Part shown: positions 55,011 to 64,000 of the stretch, in pieces | Layout of the letters: each line of letters starts with the position of its first letter | Position numbering within the stretch: position 1 is the stretch's first letter | Assembly (NCBI GenBank): GCA_012845835.1 | Contig: JABAKD010000019.1 | Coordinates: 233,501 to 297,500 of the forward strand | Reading direction: 5' to 3' | DNA length: 64,000 nucleotides | From: Undaria pinnatifida | Lineage: Eukaryota; Sar; Phaeophyceae; Laminariales; Alariaceae | The notes under the pieces: model-generated | What the model was told of the DNA's origin: nothing | The model's input: the letters and a program-made list of their open reading frames with translations, nothing else | The model's database searches: none | Translations under genes and position numbers: made by a program

Positions 55011-55929
55011 AGACTATATATAGTGTACACTTATACGTCCTGTTTTCTCCCCACTGTCGTCGAAGATGTTGTAGTCCTGTAGAGGTCGCGTCCATTTCTG
55101 GTGCTCGTGTTAGTGGTGTTCATGAAAACATGCCCTAACATGTAGTAGATGATCGCTCAGTGGTGTTCCTTTCCTTTACATCAAGCCAGGTAGTATATGC
55201 CAACGCAACCGCTTGCTTGAAAAATGACAAAGAAATTCCTCACACACCTGACACAGCGAAGACGCGACCCGAAGATTGTTAAGTATACCGACGGTCAGGA
55301 ACAGGTTATCGAGCAGCGCACTTGAGTTTTACTACCGCTCCTCACTCCACCTAAGACTCTACGGGCATGCGTTGGACCCAGTTCGCTGATGCCCAAAACC
55401 AATTTCAAAGGAGGTGATGTGGTGGGCGAATGCTATAATGATTTGCGCTGCTTCGATTACCCTGCCTCTCGTTCTGTTTGTTCTTGCGTTCTTGATGAAC
55501 CTGTCATTTGGCAACGAGCAGTTGTGTCGCATTTTTAGGTTTGTGTGAAAGTTATTATGATACCAATACAACTCATAGTTGTCAAGTTTGCTTGATGCAT
55601 GTTTTTCTCCAGGGATTAATGTGCATTCAACCATAATTGACAAAAGCCGCGAGGGGGATCGTTGACATTCCCAAACGTCCCTCGCAACTTCGTTATTAGC
55701 CCTCTGAAGCAGTTTTCTCGCCGTACATCAATACGGTTTGCATATATGCACAACAGGCCACCCGCCCCAACCACTGTAAATAATTATGTATTCGAAAACA
55801 CCACTCTGAAACAACACGATAACGAAGTCTAGAACATCACCCAAAACATATACGTATAGCAACAGCAACGCGAACACAAAATAATACGTGTTTGAAAGCA
55901 CCACTTTGAAACAATACGATATCGAAGCC
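55011..55929. other. no gene recognised
   Basis: Only short frames; CACCACTTTGAAACAATACGAT-like sequence occurs twice (55,800 and 55,900). Confidence 0.35.
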
Positions 55930-56475
55930 TACAACATCAACCACAATACATCGCCTAGAGCTAGCACCACGCGTAGAGCAAACCCCTACATCTATGCGAC
56001 CCAAAGCCCTCCCCACCCGCCCCCCGCCCCCCCCCGGCACATTCCCCCCCCCCCTCCCCACAAGACGGATTTATAGTTTGCACGCACAAATTGACCTGCC
56101 CCACCCGTCCCCTCCGCTCCCTGCCCCCCTCCCGCCCCCCTTCTGATCAAAATCAGGCCCCCAAGTCCTTCAAAACTCCGCCCTCCCCTCACCGGGTCTT
56201 CGACTTACAGTATTCACTTGATAAACTGATGCATTTGCTTCCACAGCTGTCAGATTGTGTCCCCCTCAGAAACGGGTTTATAGTTTCCGCGCACGGACTG
56301 CCTAACATCACCCTGTTTACCCTGATAGCTACACTGTAGTTGCAAGGGGAGTCGCCGACCTATATCCTTAATGAGGACACACAACCCGTAATACGCGCGA
56401 TCGGAGTATCACACACAGCTTGCAAAGATGAGTTTCGACAAAATATTCGATCTCACAGCTGGAGTGTATTTTCAT
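55930..56475 (-). repeat. modular repeat, minus copy
   Basis: It runs from TAGCACCACGCGTAGAGCAA through C-rich spacers (56,009-56,055 and 56,120-56,145) and the TGTCAGATTGTGTCC and GTTTCCGCGCACGGACTG modules to GATCTCACAGCTGGAGTGT at 56,450-56,468. Confidence 0.65.
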
Positions 56476-56696
56476 CTAAAAAAATATATCTCACACTGAT
56501 TCCATGCAGATTTATCCCCACAAACGAAAGGTGGATGCACTTCTAAAGGTAGGTGTGATTACCAAGGTAGTAGTGTTTCGAACGCTTTGTTGTGTTGTTG
56601 CAAGATTTGCGCTGGCTACTGACTGTCGTTGTTGCTGGTCAATACATCGTGTGTCCCAGCAATTTATTGATGAAAATATAATACAATATATACTGA

Positions 56697-56715
56697 GCTG
56701 CCCCCCCCGCCCCCC

Positions 56716-56788
<73 letters not shown>

Positions 56789-56814
56789 CCCAACCCCCCC
56801 CCCCCCCCCGCCCC

Positions 56815-56860
<46 letters not shown>

Positions 56861-56869
56861 CCCCAATAA
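56697..56869 (+). repeat. 170-nt poly-C tract
   Basis: Almost uninterrupted C from 56,701 to 56,863 with only a few G, A and AA breaks. On the other strand this is a G tract able to form many G-quadruplexes. The Pro-rich and Gly-rich frames across it are translations of the tract. The exact length is unlikely to be reliable in an assembly. Confidence 0.9.
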
Positions 56870-57245
56870 TATACTGGTGCCAAAACCGTCAGATTTATCC
56901 CCTCGAAAGGATTTATAGCTTACATGCACAAATTGCCCCTTTCCCCCCCCTCCTCCGCCCCCCTCCAAACCCGCTCGCTTTTGATCAAAACCAGGCCCCC
57001 CTTTCCCTTCACAGCTGTCAGATTTTGTCCCCCTCAGAAACGGGTTTTATAGTTTCCGCGCACAGACTGACTAAAATCATCCTGTTGACCCTGATAGCTA
57101 CACTTGTAGTTGTAAGGGGAGTCGCCGACCTATATCCTTAATGAGGACACACAACTCGTAATGCGCGCGATCGGAGTATCACACACAGCTTGCAAAGATG
57201 AGTTTCGACGAAATCTTCGATCTCACAGCTAGCTGGAGTGTATTT
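56870..57245 (-). repeat. modular repeat, minus copy
   Basis: It continues from the poly-C spacer through AACCGTCAGATTTATCCCCT, CTCGCTTTTGATCAAAACCA, TGTCAGATTTTGTCCCCCTC and the head, to GATCTCACAGCTAGCTGGAGTGT. The next element was inserted only about 10 bp beyond this end. Confidence 0.7.
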
Positions 57246-57257
57246 TAATTTTTATTA

Positions 57258-58894
57258 GGGCAGTGGCCAAAACAAGGTGCACCTTGTCGGTAAATGGTCA
57301 AAGTAAGGTGCAGGCTGGAACGGCACAAAACGCAAGACGCCTGAGGCTGAATAGAGCCACATGATTGGTCGAAATAGCATCGCACCCTCCATAGGCCGCC
57401 TTGTCGGACGGTGCACCTTGCAGAGGCCACTCCGCTCGCCACGCCACCTTGCTTGGTCGCCGGCGGCACCTTGTTTTGGCCACCGCAAGCTAGGCTGTTC
57501 GCTCAAAAGACCAACCCATGTCAGACCTCTCGCCAACACCGCGCAGGTGACGTGGACGCATACGTCCACACGCACGCGCATGCGGACGAACTTTTGGGGG
57601 CGCAGGATTCTCTCTCTCTCTCTCTCTGCCTCACACCACACCACACGCGCACCACACGTACACCAAAAGCACCATGAGCGCCGTAGGCGCCGATGGGCCG
57701 CCCGCACCACAACATCATCTCCTGCACCAACGGCTGTGACTGCGTTTGTGTTCCAGTTTGAGCAGTTGTTGTCCAGCACAGAGTACATTTCACCACTACT
57801 ACGAAACTACCAATACACCTAGACTCTGCTGTGGCTGCTACTACTGTTTGTGTAGACCAGAGTCTAGATCTCATATGTAGTCCACTTGAGAGCCGTATGT
57901 AGATATACCCACTTTTGTTTCGCCCTATATCGCTACAATTGTAGCGGCGCGCCCTGCGACAGCACACCCGTTCCCTGCGATTGTAGCGGGTATAGACTAC
58001 TGCAGCGCTATCTCCAAATTCGGGCCTACACGCGAGTGTCCAAGTACCGAAAGTGTACTCGCCAGGAAGGGACGGCGGGTTTGCGTCTGTTTGTTTCCGT
58101 GATTTTTGTCATCCACGCCGCTCGAAATGGGCCAGGAGGGAGAGAGATGAACGGCAACCATTGGCAAACTTGTCAACCACGAGCTACGCTTGCTGTACAG
58201 GTCTAAATACTTCAAAGTACGATATAGGGCGAAACAAAAGTGGGTATATCTACATACGGCTCTCAAGTGGACTACATATGAGATCTAGACTCTGGTCTAC
58301 ACAAACAGTAGTAGCAGCTACAGCAGAGTCTAGGTGTATTGGTAGTTTCGTAGTAGTGGTGAAATGTACTCTGTGCTGGACAACAACTGCTCAAACTGGA
58401 CCACAAACGCAGTCACAGCTGTTGGTGCAGGAGATGATGTTGTGGTGCGGGCGGCCCATCGGCGCCTACGGCGCTCATGGTGCTTTTGGTGTACGTGTGG
58501 TGCGCGTGTGGTGTGGTGTGAGGCAGAGAGAGAGAGAGAGAGAATCCTGCGCCCCCAAAAGTTCGTCCGCATGCGCGTGCGTGTGGACGTATGCGTCCAC
58601 GTCACCTGCGCGGTGTTGGCGAGAGGTCTGACATGGGTTGGTCGTTTGAGCGAACAGCCTAGCTTGCGGTGGCCAAAACAAGGTGCCGCCGGCGACCAAG
58701 CAAGGTGGCGTGGCGAGCGGAGTGGCCTCTGCAAGGTGCACCGTCCGACAAGGCGGCCTATGGAGGGTGCGATGCTATTTCGACCAATCATGTGGCTCTA
58801 TTCAGCCTCAGGCGTCTTGCGTTTTGTGCCGTTCCAGCCTGCACCTTACTTTGACCATTTACCGACAAGGTGCACCTTGTTTTGGCCACTGCCC
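57258..58894. mobile_element. Mutator-like element with 675-bp terminal inverted repeats
   Basis: The left arm 57258-57932 and right arm 58220-58894 are reverse complements of equal length with only a few mismatches noticed. A 287-bp spacer separates them. Both flanks are TTTTTATTA (57249-57257 and 58895-58903), a perfect 9-bp target duplication. Long arms, terminal GGG and a 9-bp duplication are typical of Mutator-like (MULE) elements. There is no transposase, so it is non-autonomous. The termini read GGGCAGTGGCCAAAACAAGG. AAGGTGC/GCACCTT motifs recur in each arm. The mirrored frames at 57,361-57,822 and 58,330-58,791 are the same arm read twice and need not be genes. Confidence 0.85.
57933..58219. 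other. internal spacer of the inverted-repeat element
   Basis: A 287-bp segment unlike anything else in the window. ATTGTAGCGG occurs twice near the left edge (57,937 and 57,980), where the spacer resembles sequence near the arm junction. A minus-strand frame gives RRPFLASTLSVLG; whether it is a captured gene fragment cannot be told from sequence alone. Confidence 0.4.
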
Positions 58895-58903
58895 TTTTTA
58901 TTA

Positions 58904-59154
58904 TATAGGAATCTTGAAAATGTCATCTCGTCGTGTTCGCCAGGAATCAACCGATGGTACGGAGTATTAGGGATCTTCTTGACAATATCTCCTGTGCGAC
59001 ACAACAATCAATCGACGATATAGCAGTATAATAGAAAATAAAGATATTCTGCACAGATATCTCATGGTACCTGTCATTACCCCTACGCACGTCAGACGCA
59101 AGTCAATTGGAAAAAAGAAATAATAGAAAAGACAGAGCAGAAAGAACAGGGGCA
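58904..59154. other. no gene recognised
   Basis: Short AT-rich stretch. Confidence 0.4.
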
Positions 59155-60800
59155 TTATATTCCGATTCAAGATCACCCCGTGTCAAGCCGAAGCAGGCGC
59201 TCATTACTCTTATATGTTGTGGGCAATATATACGGCAGTTAGTATGCCGGGACATAGCGATTTGACCGCCCTTCATATGACTCCAAATGGCTTTATCGTG
59301 ACGCTCTGGGCACCAACTACATAGATTCATCCCGAGATGGAGCGTGAGGTACGACTTTCGGTTGTGGTCGCATAACAATTTTTTGCCCTACGCGAGTAGT
59401 ATGCAAGAAAACCCGCGAAAATATTAGCGAGCCTAGGTTTCTGACTCAATATGCGAATGAGATCGGGTTTTCAGTGTTTTTCTCAGTGCCACATAAGCGA
59501 CGAAGAGGTGATTATTCGGGCACAGCAAGTATTCCATGATTATTCGACCATTTTGTGCCAGTGAGTCAAATACGCACTGTTTTGGCCTAATTTCTAATTT
59601 CAGGCTTTTTTCCACCGTTGGTTGGTGTGCTCGAGTCGTGCCAGTCTTAGTTTCTCATATTATTGTGTCGTTTTGCTTTGAACGCCCCATTCAATATTGT
59701 TTGAAAATCGGTGTCCATATAACCGGGGGCGGACTGAATTATGCATGCAAACCACTCTAATTCGTCCATTTCTATTGCGTTTGGTGCTGTTGTTGCTGTT
59801 CAAGTGTTGAATATCATCCTTACTGTGAGCGTGCTTGCTCGGCACGCCAACCTGATATTATAAGCTCAAAATCTTTTTTGCGCGACCTATCATGCAAATA
59901 ACTCATTGTATCATGCGAAGAACTCATTGAACTGCGCTTGCATTGCAAAAGCTGACCGTATGCGAGAAGTATGCGAGGAAACCCGACTCAGTCGACAAAA
60001 TTGTGAGCTTGTTGGGTCAAAGCCTACCACCCAATCACGATAAATAAGCCAATGGAACTGGGGTTTCCACACCGTGCGGGGAGGTATATCGACCCGGGAG
60101 ATCATCGTTGTAGTTCCCGCGTTGCTGGAGCTGTAGATATTTTCGGAGGACTTCTGAACCGGGGGTGGGGCCCTATCTCCCCCGGATGCATCGGAACTGC
60201 CCCCCAGCGGTTGGTGAGCATCTATCATCCTCCTAGTAGGATGGAAGGCCGCTGTGGAGTTCGAACCAATCAGCGATTCTAGCAAATGGAACTGGGGTTT
60301 CCACACCCTGGGGGGCCGGGTCGACCCGAGATAACTCGGTTTTCTTCCCCCGTTTGTCTAATTTTTAGATATATGCAATGACCCCTAGACCGGGGATGGG
60401 ACCCTATAGTCTCCGGGTGGAACTGGCTCAATGAAAAACGAACCCCAGCCAAATGGAGATCGGCCGGTCGGTGCATTGGAAATTGGGGATTTTCACGCTG
60501 TGCGGGGAGGTATCAATCCTTGTGATATATCCGTGTTCGTTCTCGGGTTGTCGGAGTTTTATAATATGTGAATGGATGATGACTCTGGGAATAAACCCTA
60601 TCGTCCTCAGATGACGGTTACTTCATGTACGATCTCCGGCCAATGAGCGACCATCAATCAGACAAAAAGGCATACCAGGGGCTTGCCTGAAATTCTAATC
60701 TAAAAAATTCTTTGTTCAGTGCTATCGCGTACTACTACTAATATCCCATCGACCAGACGAGAGTGTGTCTACAACAACAAGTAGCAGCATAAACATAATA
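59155..60800 (+). repeat. family R, copy 2
   Basis: Collinear with 46,430-48,040. Landmarks are GCGCTCATTACTCTTATATG (59,198), AATGGCTTTATC (59,287), ACGCACTG-TTTGGCC (59,571), GCGTTTGGTGCTGTTGTTGC (59,777), CCCGGGAGATCATCGTTGTA (60,093) and GATCGGCCGGTCGGTG (60,458). The trimer half is present. Divergence is moderate with small indels. Confidence 0.65.
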
Positions 60801-60944
60801 GCATTCGAGAAAACGGACGACGAAAGCAGCGACACCGTGTTTCGCGCCTAGAAAACCGCCAGCAAGTCTCCCCACGATCACTTTACACACACAGAGACGC
60901 AGTCGGTCTGCGAGCCTCAGATCTAGATATCGAGCACCGCGCGC

Positions 60945-61935
60945 ATAGCAAGCCCCTCCATAAGCCCCTACATATATGATAAATACGCGCGATCGGAGGA
61001 TCACACACAATGTTGCGAAGATCAGTGTCAATCAAATCCTTGATCTCATAGCTGGGGTGTATTTTAATATTATATGTGACCTAAACTTCTCAAAAACCGT
61101 TCATCCCCCCCCCCCACTATATTTTCTTCTTTCTCTTTTTCTCCTTCGCTCTTCCTTGCTCAATCGCCCCACCCAACATCGAAATGCGCCAGAGTAGCAA
61201 ACACTTCCACGCCCTGGATATGCCGCTGCTGCAATTCCCACCACCCCCCCCCTCCTCCAACACCCCGTCGTTCCCCACCACTCGCACCATCGCCTTAACC
61301 TAGCACCACGCGTATAGCAAACCCCCACATCTATGCGACCTAGAGCCCTCCCCCCCCCCTCCCCCACAAGAAGGATTTATGGTTTCCACGCACAAATTGA
61401 ACCTGCCCAACCTGTCCCTTCCCCCCTCCACCCCTCCCGCCCCCCTTTTGATCAAAATGAGGCCCCCACGTCCTTCAAAACTACGCTCTCCCGTCGCCGG
61501 TTATTCGACTTACAGTATTCACTTGATAAACTGATGCATTTCCCTCCACAGCTGTCAGTTTTTGTCCTTCTCAGAAACGGGTTTCATGGTTCCGTGCACA
61601 GATTGACTAACATCACCCTGTTGACCCTGATAGCTACACTGTAGTTGTAAGGGGAGTCGCCGACCTATATCCTTAATGAGGACACACAACTCGTAATGCG
61701 CGCGATCGGAGTATCACGCACAGCGTGGAAAGATGAGTTTCGACAAAACATTCAATCTCACAGCTGGAGTGTATTTTCATTTTTATAATAATATAAAAAA
61801 GAATACACTCCCGCAGCAGCTATATATTAACTATTCAATAGCTGCTATGAGATCGAAGATTTTGTCAAAACTCATTCTTTCAAGCTATGTGTGATACTCC
61901 GATCGCATGTAGTATATATTGGTGTCCCATGCATG
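60945..61935 (-). repeat. modular repeat cluster inserted in family D
   Basis: It contains, in order, an 88-bp head (60,976-61,063, minus), a module-bearing minus copy (61,075-61,775) with C runs at 61,108 and 61,347, and a plus-strand head (61,802-61,917). That plus head is itself split by a short AGCAGCTATATATTAACTAT insert. The outer ends abut family D sequence. Confidence 0.6.
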
Positions 61936-62130
61936 CAGTAGCAGAAGCTGGCTCAGTGCGCGCCTGTCAGTTGCTACGTAAAGAGCACATGCAGCAAACA
62001 TTTGGCCATCCGTCTGCTGGCCCTGGATGCTTTGGTTGAGTCGAGACGTCAAGAAACACACTCGAAGCGTCTCTTCGTGGCCAGACTAGAGGGTCGGTCT
62101 GCGTGGGCTCGGATTTATCCGATCAGTGAA

Positions 62131-62399
62131 GACCCAGGCTACGGTAGGGGGGTCCCCTTTTGGGCCTTTTATTTCAGTGGCTAGGGGTCACTCGCGCGAG
62201 TAACCCCTTTGTTACTATGCAATCTCACGTTTTCTTTATGTTTTGCATTGACGAAATCAATCTGCAATGCAAAGGTGATCTACGCTGCGGCAAACCAAGT
62301 TCCTAAACCATCTTCATCCGTAGGGTACAGAGCTACTCGTGCGAGTGGCTCAAACACGCCAGTGAAAAATGGGGTACCCCCCCTACCGTAGCCTTGGTC
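62131..62399 (+). mobile_element. MITE-1, copy 2
   Basis: A 269-bp element with ends GACCCAGGCTACGGTAGGGG and the inverted GACC-AGGCTACGG form, flanked by TGAA on both sides (62127-62130 and 62400-62403). Removal of the element and one TGAA restores continuity with family D. It is inverted relative to the copy at 34.6 kb. No coding capacity, so it must be mobilised in trans. Confidence 0.8.
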
Positions 62400-62680
62400 T
62401 GAAATATAGAAATATATATGGTGGAGCTCGGGATCGGATTCGAGCGAGAAATAATGGAGAAACGGAGCAAATGACAGAAGTCGTAAATAATAGTCCCCTG
62501 TTAATCTATATCGATATCTTCGCATTACTTCACGTTCTACCAGCGTAGACTATGTGTTGTGTGGTAACGGTCTTGATAATATATCGAAAACATTGAATAG
62601 AGCAAGTCGAAGTGCTGCCCTGCCCTACCTAGAGCATGGGTGCCGGCGAATGCCGGCACTCATGCGGAGTCCTTGAAGAA

Positions 62681-63315
62681 ATTATACATATATATATATT
62701 CGGCCCCTACCCTTTGTCGATGAGCCGAGAAGCCCCGCACATTTATTTTGTTTTCTGCACCTTCTGTAGGGTGCCTCCGCAACACAGTGGAAAAAACCTG
62801 ATAATGTAGACTACATAAACAAAAGTACCGCCAAAATGAAAAAAAAAGTCGACTGGAGTTGGGGTCACAGCGGGCACGAGACACGACAGACACTACCGCA
62901 CACAACAAACCCCACGTTTCTCAGGCCACCCTCTCCGTTGAACCGGAAACAACATGCCACATGCAATTAGCGTCCCTTTGTCGGGCAGAAATCAAGTGCC
63001 AGGTACTACCGTTGATTGTTCCATTGTTCCAAATACACATGTCTCCAGCTGAGGTACCCTATTTTGACACCAAGGACTAGGCCACTAGCGGCAACCGTCC
63101 TGCATCCCACTCAACACAATCGGAGTCCCAGCAGTGGTCCCTCTGTATCACCGCTATACCGACTTGGGGCATGATGGTGTATGCCAGTCGGAATCACCGG
63201 CGCTATAGCGGCAGCCAGCTTCACTCTGCCTACTGTTAGTTCTTTTGTTCAATCTTATCCGCGCCAAGCAACGCCACAGGCACAATAATAACAGGCAACC
63301 GGTGCTGCAAGAGGG
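62681..63315. other. no gene recognised
   Basis: Short frames in several phases; nothing recognised. Confidence 0.35.
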
Positions 63316-63371
63316 CTGCTCGAAGAGGACTACTCGAAGGGGACGGCTCGAAGAGGACTACTCGAAGGGGA
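63316..63371. repeat. GCTCGAAGAGGACTACTCGA minisatellite
   Basis: About four alternating 14-bp units (CTCGAAGAGGACTA / CTCGAAGGGGACGG). Confidence 0.75.
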
Positions 63372-63741
63372 CTTAGTATTGACAGACCCATCCCACGATA
63401 GGGGTGCAGCAGGTTCGAAGAAGTTTATGAGAAATCCCGACATGAGGAGCCCAGCGTCATCCATCAGCATACATCATTACCCAAACCATGACTTCGAAAG
63501 CATTCGTTCGTGCAACCCGCCAAGCGTCGAAACGTCCTCTACCATACATAGTCCTAAAACAAAACATATCCGTAAAAGCATTATATAATACGATGACCCT
63601 TGGTGCCCCGGCTGAGGTTAGGGGTAGCTCAGTTCAACCATCCAACCATTCATCCTTTTCCAACCCAATCATCCACCACCCATCACCCATCACTCATCAA
63701 TCATCAAGGGCACAAAACAAACACTACCGGGGTTTTTGGTT

Positions 63742-63798
63742 CAATCACCAACCAATCACCAACCAATCACCAACCAATCACCAACCAATCACCAACCA
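63742..63798. repeat. CAATCACCAAC minisatellite
   Basis: Five head-to-tail 11-bp units, preceded by ATC-rich repeats (CATCACCCATCACTCATC, about 63,680-63,705). Confidence 0.85.
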
Positions 63799-63969
63799 CG
63801 ACCGTAGAGGAACCGCTACATACACTAACTGCTGAATACCGCAAACAAAACGTGCATATTACGAGACACGCATAAACTAAGACCTCAACACTTTGAAATC
63901 AATTGAGGAGACACTTCTCGCCAGACCCCGAGCCGCCGTAATTTTGGATGGTTTAGCTACTGTTTTGTC

Positions 63970-63986
63970 CTTAACCCTAACCCCCA
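63970..63986. repeat. telomere-like CCCTAA motif
   Basis: TTAACCCTAACCCCC contains about two CCCTAA-type units close to the right edge. Alone it does not prove a chromosome end. Confidence 0.3.
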
Positions 63987-64000
63987 ACCGTAGCCTTCGA

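Larger units (their letters stand above)
60810..62680 (+). repeat. family D, copy interrupted twice
   Basis: Family D sequence is present at 60,810-60,945, 61,940-62,126 and 62,404-62,680, collinear with 49,630-50,185. The gaps are a modular-repeat insertion and MITE-1 copy 2. Confidence 0.7.

Noticed and set aside
56504-56968. Poly-Pro and poly-Gly ORFs of 109-123 residues
   Set aside because: They are translations of the poly-C tract, in every frame on both strands.
57361-58791. Two identical 153-residue genes in inverted orientation
   Set aside because: They are the same inverted-repeat arm read from each side; no domain or expression signal.

Overview
This window is nuclear DNA of a eukaryote. 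It has canonical GT-AG introns, tRNA-derived SINEs with A-rich tails, LTR retrotransposons, a Mutator-like inverted-repeat transposon, MITEs and many tandem arrays, and no bacterial-style gene layout. I cannot assign a species. The chromodomain-bearing gypsy-type pol remnants and the repeat load would fit a repeat-rich alga or other protist, but that is only a guess. Almost all of the window is mobile or repetitive DNA, and I found no gene that is clearly intact.

Layout. 1-7.6 kb is gene-poor with short hairpins and three SINE families, one inserted inside another. 7.9-9.9 kb holds a spliced gene of unknown function (BED-like zinc finger, then a Gly/Ala-rich linker and a Cys-rich segment). 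10-18 kb is a patchwork of SINEs, a modular repeat family punctuated by long G or C runs, and a tandem dimer repeat. 18.6-31.7 kb is one decayed LTR retrotransposon on the minus strand: two LTRs of about 270 bp, a 4-bp target duplication, a primer-binding-site candidate, a Gag-like region with a CCHC knuckle, a NADAR domain, RNase H, integrase and a chromodomain, but no reverse transcriptase that I can find. Its leader is built of tandem arrays. 32.8-34.0 kb is a second degenerate gypsy fragment that does carry RT and RNase H.

36.3-43.8 kb holds a large multi-exon gene or pseudogene on the plus strand: Cys-rich N-terminal part, RNase D/WRN-like 3'-5' exonuclease, acidic GDD-repeat linker, conserved C-terminal part and Cys tail. 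Several introns keep phase, but the frame is also broken by shifts and stops. 44.5 kb has a related LTR with the same primer-binding motif. 46-64 kb is again layered repeats: two copies of a 1.6-kb non-coding family, two copies of a second family (one intact and one carrying two insertions, which gives natural empty-site comparisons), more modular G/C-run copies, a pair of MITEs, a tandem-duplication field, and a 1.64-kb element with two nearly identical 675-bp inverted arms and a perfect 9-bp target duplication.

The nesting gives a relative order: SINE-C jumped into SINE-A; modular repeats and a MITE jumped into the 49.6-kb family; the long-inverted-repeat element landed at the end of a modular repeat and is probably among the youngest. 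The most distinctive observations are the modular G-run family, the NADAR domain inside a retroelement, the 675-bp inverted-repeat element, and the exonuclease gene.
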